In this document: piece after piece, positions 1 to 5,105 of the stretch
Numbering within the stretch: the stretch's first letter is position 1
Layout of the letters: each line of letters opens with the position of its first letter
NCBI GenBank assembly: GCA_937902295.1
Contig: CALGUM010000072.1
Coordinates: forward strand, 1 to 11,183
Direction of reading: 5' to 3'
DNA from: an uncultured Candidatus Saccharibacteria bacterium
GTDB lineage: Bacteria; Patescibacteriota; Saccharimonadia; Saccharimonadales; Saccharimonadaceae
Length of the DNA stretch: 11,183 bases
Position numbers and translations under genes: made by a program
The notes under the pieces: generated by a model
Databases searched by the model: none
The model's input: only the letters and a program-made list of their open reading frames with translations
Told to the model about the DNA's origin: nothing

Positions 1-2
1 AA

Positions 3-794
3 GAGCGTCTCATGTGGGAACGTGAGTTACTTGGGCTCTACATATCATCGCACCCACTTGATGCGTATTCTGCGTATTTAGACGAACAAACCCAACCTCT
101 CACTCAACTTGTGCCGGACTACGATAGTCGAAAAATGACGGTTGGAGGTATTGTAAGTACAGTAAGGACCATCGTGACAAAAAGTGGAAGCAAGATGGCG
201 TTTGTGGGGCTCGAGGACAAATTCTCTGAAGGCGAAGTGATTATATTTCCAAACTTATTTGAGCAGGTGGGTGCGAAACTAGTGCAAGATGCAATTGTGC
301 GTATATCAGGCAAGAATTCAGCGCGTGATCGTGACGGCAATTTGGGGGATGAAAGCAAGCTGATAGCCGATGAAGTGGTAATTGTTACAGACAAAGACAT
401 GAGTGAGTATCAGGCGACCGGACGTAAAATGGATACCCCAAAAGTGAGTGCCGAGGTAAAAAAAGAGCGACGTGCTACCTATAAGAACGGAGGTGTCCCG
501 ATTCCAAAGAAACGTGAGGAAACTCAAAAAGTCGCTCCTGCTGAAAGACCTGCGCCAATAGAGCCTGTGGCAAATCGAAAGCTATACGTCAACATCAAAG
601 ATTCAGATGATCACGATGCGCTTTTGCAGCTTAAAGCACTGTGCAAGCTGTATCCTGGTGTGACGGATGTAGTCTTGGTACTTGGTACAGAAAAAAAGTC
701 AGCTATTCGCTTGCCGTTTCGTGTCGATGAATACAGTGCGCTACTCGGCGAACTCGTGAAAGTCTTAGGCGAAGACGCCGTTGTCTTAAAATAG
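3..794 (+). CDS. dnaE: DNA polymerase III subunit alpha, C-terminal part (5' truncated)
   Basis: This is the last ~263 codons of the replicative polymerase. The frame is open from position 3 and the true start lies left of the window, so the ATG at 12 is not a start codon. The first residues, WERELLGLYISSHPLD, are the conserved DnaE segment just before the OB-fold. An OB-fold-like domain follows (about residues 40-130 counted from the Met at 12, MTVGGIVSTVRTIVTKSGSK onward), which in the family binds ssDNA. Next comes a lysine/proline-rich, probably disordered linker (about 145-185). The end is a small alpha/beta domain (about 187-260, KLYVNIKD to VVLK), where DnaE family members contact clamp-loader tau. 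The catalytic palm and PHP domains are outside the window. A hairpin terminator follows and the downstream gene is convergent. Identity is based on the family-typical segment and domain order. Confidence 0.93.
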   Translation, partial: ERLMWERELLGLYISSHPLDAYSAYLDEQTQPLTQLVPDYDSRKMTVGGIVSTVRTIVTKSGSKMAFVGLEDKFSEGEVIIFPNLFEQVGAKLVQDAIVRISGKNSARDRDGNLGDESKLIADEVVIVTDKDMSEYQATGRKMDTPKVSAEVKKERRATYKNGGVPIPKKREETQKVAPAERPAPIEPVANRKLYVNIKDSDDHDALLQLKALCKLYPGVTDVVLVLGTEKKSAIRLPFRVDEYSALLGELVKVLGEDAVVLK

Positions 795-808
795 ACGCCT
801 GTGTGTCT

Positions 809-858
809 AAAAAAAGACCGCCATGTCTCCTGCGAGAGACATAGCGGTAACCTTTTTT
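809..858. terminator. Bidirectional intrinsic terminator between dnaE and nrdH
   Basis: A 13-pair stem (817-829 with 836-848, one C/A mismatch) closes a six-base loop. It is preceded by seven A (809-815) and followed by six T (853-858). On the + strand it would terminate dnaE and on the - strand nrdH, matching the convergent arrangement. Confidence 0.85.
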
Positions 859-874
859 GATAGAGAGAGTGATC

Positions 875-1123
875 CTACTGGTATGCGGGTTGTGTGAGCA
901 TGCGTGCAAGTATCTTGATGCGATCTGGTCGGAACCCAGACCAGTGGTCGCTATCTGCAACAACTACCGGTGCTTGGAGGTATCCAAGAGCCATGACATA
1001 TTCACGTGCTTCTGTGTCTACTGAGATGTCCACGACTTTGTACTGGATTTCGGCCTTGTCGAGCGCCTTGTACGTTGCATTGCACTGTACGCAGGCAGGC
1101 TTTGTGTACACAACTACGTCCAT
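875..1123 (-). CDS. nrdH: Glutaredoxin-like NrdH-redoxin
   Basis: This 82-residue thioredoxin-fold protein is of the length usual for NrdH. It has the redox motif C11-V-Q-C14, the cis-proline at P52 (QAPVV) and the NrdH hallmark W61-S-G-F-R-P-D67. In the family, NrdH passes electrons from thioredoxin reductase to ribonucleotide reductase, mostly class Ib NrdEF. No nrdE, nrdF or nrdI lies next to it, so the reductase must be elsewhere in the genome. The start is supported by an AGAGGA ribosome-binding site (1131-1136) seven bases before ATG. It has its own promoter and two NrdR-like boxes upstream and ends at the bidirectional terminator, so it is probably monocistronic. A generic glutaredoxin is less likely because of the WSGFRPD motif. 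Confidence 0.92.
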   Translation of the reverse strand: MDVVVYTKPACVQCNATYKALDKAEIQYKVVDISVDTEAREYVMALGYLQAPVVVADSDHWSGFRPDRIKILARMLTQPAYQ

Positions 1124-1160
1124 GATAGTTTCCTCTTTCTGTATCGCAAAGGTCGGTTTT

Positions 1161-1196
1161 GCAGCAGCACAAGGAATGCCCGTCGGGCACTGCTAC
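1161..1196 (-). promoter_or_regulatory. Foldable 5' UTR element of nrdH
   Basis: The predicted nrdH leader (about 1124-1219) can form an outer 7-bp stem (1196-1190 with 1167-1161, one GU). It encloses a compact GC-rich hairpin, TGCCC-GAC-GGGCA (1189-1177). The 3' arm of the outer stem overlaps the 5' arm of a second possible hairpin (1162-1158 with 1150-1146), so the two are alternatives. No T-tract or known riboswitch signature was seen. Folding was judged by eye only. Confidence 0.3.
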
Positions 1197-1225
1197 TTAT
1201 GTTAGGGTGTGCAGAACTACGTATA

Positions 1226-1254
1226 AGTATAGGGGTTTGATGCCATGCCTTCAA
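1226..1254 (-). promoter_or_regulatory. Sigma70-type promoter of nrdH
   Basis: On the minus strand a -35 element TTGAAG (1254-1249) and a -10 element TATACT (1231-1226) are separated by exactly 17 bases. The predicted start is near 1219, giving a leader of about 96 bases. The -35 overlaps the proximal NrdR-like box. Confidence 0.65.
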
Positions 1255-1267
1255 CTGTATATAGCGT
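1252..1267. promoter_or_regulatory. Putative NrdR box, promoter-proximal
   Basis: CAACTGTATATAGCGT matches 12 of 16 positions of the published NrdR-box consensus acaCwAtATaTwGtgt. It overlaps the -35 element of nrdH, as expected for a repressor site. Its centre is 33 bp from that of the distal box. Confidence 0.45.
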
Positions 1268-1284
1268 GTGAGCTGTAGTATATT

Positions 1285-1300
1285 GCACTATGTGTAGTGG
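1285..1300. promoter_or_regulatory. Putative NrdR box, promoter-distal
   Basis: The core CACTATGTGTAGTG (1286-1299) is a near-perfect palindrome with 12 of 16 matches to the NrdR consensus in the full site. NrdR sites usually occur as pairs about three helical turns apart. The 33-bp spacing here is close to, but slightly above, the usual 31-32 bp. Confidence 0.5.
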
Positions 1301-1311
1301 AAAACTAGCGA

Positions 1312-1797
1312 CTACAACGAAAGGTGATACAGCGCGATTCCCGCGGCAACACTTACATTGAAAGATTCTTTGTGTCCCTGCATGGGAATTTCCACAATAG
1401 TATCGCATTGTGCTCTAAACTCTGGATAGATACCATCAATTTCATTGCCGAGGAGCAGGGCAACCTTAGCAGGCGGGTGATACTCACGTAGGTGGATCGA
1501 TCGTTCATCTTGCTCGAGGCCGATTAGGGCGTAACCTTCACGTTTAAGGGCCTCAATTGGAGGCATCTCGTAGTATTCAAACGGCACATGCATCTCGGCA
1601 CCTAGTGCGGTTTTATGAATTTGGCGGGTAAGTTTGTCGGAAAAATGAGGCAACCGGGTGTCGTTCTCAAGTGTCGGATACGGCGTATAGCCGGTAAAAA
1701 TAATCTTTGTGACACCAAACCCATCGCAAGTACGAAAAAAAGCCCCCACATTGTGTGTCGAACGTATATTGTGTGCTATTAGGACAATGTCGCGCAT
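1312..1797 (-). CDS. TrmH/SpoU-family (SPOUT) RNA 2'-O-methyltransferase
   Basis: This 161-residue SAM-dependent SPOUT methyltransferase carries the three SpoU motifs. Motif 1 is N10-IRSTHNVGAFFRT, with N10, N16 and R22. Motif 2 is LLLGNEIDGI (114-123). Motif 3 is IPMQGHKESFNVSVAAG (137-153), forming the trefoil-knot SAM site. It is only the catalytic domain; the N-terminal L30e-like substrate-binding domain of RlmB/TsnR is missing. The tRNA or rRNA ribose it methylates cannot be told from sequence. I place the start at the ATG at 1797, not at the in-frame GTG at 1815. That GTG lies inside an extended -10 promoter (TGGTATACT), whose start point falls at or beside the ATG at 1797. No ribosome-binding site is visible, which fits a leaderless mRNA. 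It diverges from the ATPase gene at 1861. Confidence 0.88.
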   Translation of the reverse strand: MRDIVLIAHNIRSTHNVGAFFRTCDGFGVTKIIFTGYTPYPTLENDTRLPHFSDKLTRQIHKTALGAEMHVPFEYYEMPPIEALKREGYALIGLEQDERSIHLREYHPPAKVALLLGNEIDGIYPEFRAQCDTIVEIPMQGHKESFNVSVAAGIALYHLSL

Positions 1798-1805
1798 ATT
1801 CAAAT

Positions 1806-1814
1806 AGTATACCA
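1806..1814 (-). promoter_or_regulatory. Extended -10 promoter of the TrmH-family gene (leaderless start)
   Basis: On the minus strand TGG-TATACT is an extended -10 (TGn plus TATACT at 1811-1806). Eight bases separate it from the ATG at 1797, so transcription would begin at or next to the start codon. It is back to back with the promoter at 1845-1853. Confidence 0.6.
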
Positions 1815-1844
1815 CTACAATCCCTGCGCAAACTGCTCGTGGTT

Positions 1845-1853
1845 TGCTATACT
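1845..1853 (+). promoter_or_regulatory. Extended -10 promoter of the GspE/PilB-like gene (leaderless start)
   Basis: TGC-TATACT is an extended -10 (TATACT at 1848-1853) ending seven bases before the ATG at 1861. The expected start site therefore coincides with the start codon. The -35 region (TGCGCA, 1825-1830) is poor, as is typical when TGn is present. Confidence 0.6.
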
Positions 1854-1860
1854 AAGGGCA

Positions 1861-3486
1861 ATGGACGAGAAAAAAGTACAGGTAGCCCGGCGCGAGCACG
1901 AAGAGAAAGCGACAGAAAAACGCTCAGCTATTCTCGGGCTTCAATATCTTGATACGCGATCGATAGAAACCGACTTGCCTCTCGTGATGGATATTATCTC
2001 AATCAAAGAGATGCATCTGAATAAAATGGTCCCTCTCGTGCAGGGTGGAGATAGTACGCAAACCCGTTTTGGTGTCACGAGCCAAACGCCGCAGTCAGTG
2101 ATCAAGAAGATCGAGGCTGAGTATATCGAAGACGGCCGTGGTATCCAGTTCTTACTCATCAGTCAATCGGGCTATAGGGCACTCATGGATCGGTTTGATC
2201 CTCCAAAAGAAGTGATATATGACGATATCGAGATAGCAAAAGAAGGCGATAGCGAGACAATCGCTTCGGTTTCACAGACCCTTAACTCTGTAGGTACGGA
2301 CTTAGTATTTGACTATCTTATCGACCAGGCAGACAAGCTTGGTGCATCAGATATCCATATTGAAAACCAGCGTAACTTCATTCGTATTCGCATGCGTGTG
2401 GATGGCGCGCTGCACTCAGTGGCAAACCTAGAAAAAGATCGGTACCGTGTGCTCATGGCGGCACTGAGCTCTCGTGCTAATATATCTACCGCAGCAACAA
2501 CTCCACAATCAGGTCACATGAACAAAGAAGTGCGACGTGACGGCGCAACCCACATTCTCAATTTACGTATCGAAGCAGTCCCGACTTTATATGGGCAAGA
2601 CGTAGTGATGCGTTTATTTAATTTCGACACAGCCCAGCTCAATCTTGATTTTCTCAATATCGCAGATAAAGAGATGAAAGAGATTAAGGAGATTGTGAGC
2701 CATCCGCGCGGTATGGTATTGATGGTAGGCCCTACGGGTAGTGGTAAGTCGACTACTCTCTATAGTATTCTGAGCGCACTGAATACCGACGACCGTAAAA
2801 TTATTACACTTGAGGACCCGGTAGAAAATTCGATTCCTGGTATTACGCAAATACCAATCGATACCACTCAGGGACATCATTTTGCCGATGGGCTCAGGAG
2901 CGTGCTGCGACTCGATCCTGATGTCGTGATGATTGGAGAGGTGCGCGATCAAGAGACGGCCAAGACTGCTATTCAGGCGTCGATTACCGGGCACTTGGTG
3001 CTAAGTTCATTCCACGCGAATTCAACCTCAGCAGCGTTCAGTCGTATGATAGATATGATTGGCCAGAACCCAATTTTTAGCTCGGCCGTACGTCTGCTTA
3101 TCGCGCAGCGTCTTGTACGGCGGTTGAATCAGGAGAGCAAAGAAGAGTACGAGCCTGATGAGGCGACTCGACGCTGGGTGAAAGAAGTACTTGAAGGTCT
3201 ACCCGCTGACACGCCAAATGTGCCAAATCTAGATACATTCAAGTTGTGGAGACCGGTAGTCACCGAAGATGCTCCATTTGGCTTCAAAGGACGTATTCCA
3301 GTCATGGAACAAATGGTAGTCAATGAGGACATACAGAAGTTCTTGCGTGGTGATGTGCTCGATGTGCATACCGAAGCGATCGAAAAGGTGGCACGTGAGA
3401 ATGGCATGGTTACGCTACTGCAAGCCGGTGTGCTAGCGGCTTTGCGGGGCGAGACGACGCTCGAAGAAGTGAATAAGTCTATATAG
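1861..3486 (+). CDS. GspE/PilB-family type IV pilus or type II secretion assembly ATPase
   Basis: This 541-residue hexameric motor ATPase belongs to the secretion/pilus superfamily and would act at the cytoplasmic face of the membrane to drive pilin polymerisation. An N-terminal MshEN/T2SSE_N-like region spans about 25-115 and the linker to the N2 domain starts near 145 (KLGASDIHIE at 159-168 is typical). Walker A is GPTGSGKST (290-298), the Asp box ITLEDPVE (315-322), Walker B DPDVVMIGEVRD (352-363, E360) and the His box TGHLVLSSFHANS (376-388). The zinc-binding four-cysteine module usual after RLVR is absent (residues 420-435), and the whole protein has no cysteine. No pilC, pilM or pilin gene is adjacent, so the exact system is uncertain. 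The C-terminus is longer than in PilT, favouring an assembly rather than retraction ATPase. The start sits right after a promoter with no Shine-Dalgarno. Confidence 0.88.
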   Translation: MDEKKVQVARREHEEKATEKRSAILGLQYLDTRSIETDLPLVMDIISIKEMHLNKMVPLVQGGDSTQTRFGVTSQTPQSVIKKIEAEYIEDGRGIQFLLISQSGYRALMDRFDPPKEVIYDDIEIAKEGDSETIASVSQTLNSVGTDLVFDYLIDQADKLGASDIHIENQRNFIRIRMRVDGALHSVANLEKDRYRVLMAALSSRANISTAATTPQSGHMNKEVRRDGATHILNLRIEAVPTLYGQDVVMRLFNFDTAQLNLDFLNIADKEMKEIKEIVSHPRGMVLMVGPTGSGKSTTLYSILSALNTDDRKIITLEDPVENSIPGITQIPIDTTQGHHFADGLRSVLRLDPDVVMIGEVRDQETAKTAIQASITGHLVLSSFHANSTSAAFSRMIDMIGQNPIFSSAVRLLIAQRLVRRLNQESKEEYEPDEATRRWVKEVLEGLPADTPNVPNLDTFKLWRPVVTEDAPFGFKGRIPVMEQMVVNEDIQKFLRGDVLDVHTEAIEKVARENGMVTLLQAGVLAALRGETTLEEVNKSI

Positions 3487-3497
3487 ACTACTACCTC

Positions 3498-3526
3498 TTG
3501 GAAATTCGGAAGTGCTGTGCTATAAT
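3498..3526 (+). promoter_or_regulatory. rplS promoter
   Basis: A -35 TTGGAA (3498-3503), 17-base spacer and consensus -10 TATAAT (3521-3526) with TGC just upstream (extended -10) form a strong promoter. It lies 12 bases after the ATPase stop codon. The predicted start is near 3533, giving a leader of about 113 bases. Confidence 0.75.
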
Positions 3527-3538
3527 CAACTGTTGATT
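3524..3538. promoter_or_regulatory. Palindrome over the rplS -10/start site (possible operator)
   Basis: AATCAAC-T-GTTGATT is a perfect 7-bp inverted repeat around a single base. It overlaps the 3' half of the -10 element and the predicted start site, where a repressor would block transcription. No regulator family is recognised. Confidence 0.35.
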
Positions 3539-3571
3539 GTATATAGTAATGAGTAAGCGCCGAGGAGCAAG

Positions 3572-3610
3572 TGGTGTGGAGCCGCAGAGATACAACTGCG
3601 TGGCCAACCA
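3572..3610 (+). promoter_or_regulatory. Stem-loop in the rplS leader
   Basis: The outer stem pairs 3572-3579 with 3604-3610 (seven pairs, G3576 bulged). A 3x3 internal loop separates it from the inner stem CGCAG/CTGCG (3583-3587 with 3596-3600), which carries an eight-base loop. Leader structures used for autogenous control are known before rplS in some Firmicutes; whether this is one is inference. A 22-codon open frame (3549-3617) overlaps it. Confidence 0.35.
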
Positions 3611-3632
3611 AGTATAGTTCGCGGACATAATA

Positions 3633-4062
3633 AGAGGATAGTAATATGAGTTTTGCATTAATCAAAAAGGTCAATGATCAACAAAAAAAACATGCCGTCG
3701 TAGATGTTCGTAGTGGCGACACTGTGCGCGTACACCAAAAGATTAAAGAAGGTAGTAAAGAGCGTATTCAGATGTTCGAAGGTGTGGTACTACGCACAGA
3801 CAATAAACTGACGCATACAAACCGTATTACAGTACGAAAAATTGCTAGCGGTATTGGTGTTGAGAAAAGCTTCATGCTGCATAGTCCACTTGTCGAAAAA
3901 GTGGAAGTCGTGCGACGCTCAAAAGTTCGTCGCAACTACCTCAGCTTCCTGCGTAATCGTAGCGGTAAAAGCGCCCGCCTTAAGGCTGTCAAGTTTGACC
4001 GCGAAGCGATCAACACGGTAGCCGAAGCACCGAAGGCAGCTGAAACTAAATCAGACGCATAG
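3633..4062 (+). CDS. rplS: 50S ribosomal protein L19 (coding 3646-4062, with RBS)
   Basis: The coding region begins at ATG 3646; an AGAGGA ribosome-binding site (3633-3638) sits seven bases upstream and is included in this span. The 138-residue product contains the L19 core. GDTVRVHQKIKEGSKERIQ (24-42) is the SH3-like beta region, FEGVV follows, and the signature GVEKSFMLHSPLVEKVEVV (71-89) leads into RRSKVRRNYL and FLRNRSGKSARLK. L19 sits at the 30S/50S interface. The core ends near residue 115; the remaining ~22 residues form an alanine- and charge-rich tail beyond the usual ~115-residue length. It is transcribed alone, between its own promoter and an intrinsic terminator, and not with rpsP-rimM-trmD as in many bacteria. 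The order rplS-rnhB downstream is common in bacteria. Confidence 0.96.
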
Positions 4063-4079
4063 TTAAACATCGTCATTAC

Positions 4080-4113
4080 AATAACACCTCTATTCAAAGG
4101 AGGTGTTATTTTT
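4080..4113 (+). terminator. Intrinsic terminator after rplS
   Basis: A perfect 11-bp stem (AATAACACCTC at 4080-4090 with 4100-4110) and nine-base loop are followed by a T-run (4109-4113). It separates rplS from rnhB. Confidence 0.9.
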
Positions 4114-4153
4114 AAATTCAATCTGCACCTAAAAAGACATGCAAGTAGTAGGG

Positions 4154-4159
4154 TACAAT
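4154..4159 (+). promoter_or_regulatory. -10 element of rnhB (leaderless start)
   Basis: TACAAT ends seven bases before the ATG at 4167, the same spacing as at 1861. No convincing -35 or TGn is present and no Shine-Dalgarno precedes the ATG. The upstream terminator makes a separate promoter necessary. Confidence 0.45.
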
Positions 4160-4166
4160 AAAGTAT

Positions 4167-5105
4167 ATGATACTTGGCATTGATGAAGTAGGACGAGGAC
4201 CATGGGCCGGCCCACTGGTAGTAGGGGCAGTGGTGCTGGGTGGTGTGGAGATAGAGGGACTTACAGATAGTAAAAAGCTTACAAAAAAAAGACGAGAACT
4301 CCTGTACGACGAAATATACGAGCGTGTAAGTGGTATAGGCCTAGGGTGGGTAACGTCGGAAGAGATCGATACAATAGGGCTGTCTGCCTCGCTAAAACTC
4401 GCGACAAAGCGTGCGGTGCAGCAGGTTACGGAACCATATCACGAAATTATCATTGATGGTACAATCAATTTTTTGTCTGATACACCGCTCGAACAATATG
4501 TCACAACCCTCAAAAAAGCTGACTTATTAATTCCTAGTGTGTCGGCGGCATCGATTGTTGCAAAAGTTGCGAGGGATAGATATATGGCAACCCAAGACGA
4601 GGTCTACGAAGGGTATAATTTTGCATCTCATGTAGGCTACGGCACGGATGCGCATAGAGAGGCAATCACACGGCTCGGTGTCACGCCGCTGCATCGACTA
4701 AGCTTCGCTCCTCTCGCTCGATACCGCCCACGTGAAGTCGCTACAGTCAAGACGCAGCTTGTATCTACGAAGCGAGTGGGTGACAGGGCGGAGGAACTTG
4801 CGGCTATGTATCTTATCGGGAATGGACATACTATACTTGACCGTAATTGGAAAACGAAGTACTGCGAGATAGATATTGTGTCAATAAAGCATCAGACTAT
4901 GTATTTTACTGAAGTGAAGTACCGAAAGAGAGGTGAGCAGGGTGGCGGATTGGCAGCAATAACACCTAAGAAGCTGAAACAAATGCGCTACGCTGCTGAG
5001 TTTTATGTGCACGCACAAAAGATAACAGATGCACCACTTCAGGTATCGGCACTATCAATATCGGGGGACCCTATGCTTGTCGATTCATACATCGAGCACG
5101 TTTAA
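4167..5105 (+). CDS. rnhB: Ribonuclease HII fused to a YraN/UPF0102 nuclease-like domain
   Basis: Residues 1-185 are RNase HII, which cuts RNA in RNA-DNA hybrids and starts removal of single ribonucleotides from DNA. The catalytic set appears as D6-E7 (GIDEVGRG), D97 (IIIDG) and D119 (KADLL). Supporting motifs are TDSKKL (33-38), SAASIVAKVARDRYM (126-140), GYGTDAH (157-163) and HRLSFAP (176-182). After a short linker, residues ~199-312 match the YraN family, with RVGDRAEELAAMYL (203-216), the active-site-like EID (234-236) and EVK (249-251), and the TPKKLKQMRYAAEFY segment (266-280). YraN proteins are predicted PD-(D/E)XK nucleases of unknown role. The two genes are often neighbours; here they form one frame of 312 codons against about 200 for RNase HII alone. 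The start is fixed because MILGIDEVGRG begins directly at the first catalytic strand. The stop overlaps the convergent aminopeptidase stop. Confidence 0.93.
   Translation: MILGIDEVGRGPWAGPLVVGAVVLGGVEIEGLTDSKKLTKKRRELLYDEIYERVSGIGLGWVTSEEIDTIGLSASLKLATKRAVQQVTEPYHEIIIDGTINFLSDTPLEQYVTTLKKADLLIPSVSAASIVAKVARDRYMATQDEVYEGYNFASHVGYGTDAHREAITRLGVTPLHRLSFAPLARYRPREVATVKTQLVSTKRVGDRAEELAAMYLIGNGHTILDRNWKTKYCEIDIVSIKHQTMYFTEVKYRKRGEQGGGLAAITPKKLKQMRYAAEFYVHAQKITDAPLQVSALSISGDPMLVDSYIEHV

Noticed and set aside
1177..1189. GC-rich hairpin as a terminator for the TrmH-like gene
   Set aside because: It is followed on the minus strand by TTCCTT rather than a T-run, and it lies downstream of the nrdH promoter, inside its leader.
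894..1205. A 103-codon plus-strand open frame opposite nrdH
   Set aside because: nrdH on the other strand has its redox motif, ribosome-binding site and promoter; this frame has none of these.
3129..3674. A 181-codon minus-strand open frame
   Set aside because: It is antisense to the C-terminal third of the ATPase and the rplS leader. It has no recognisable motif and is rich in Ser/Thr as expected of a shadow frame.
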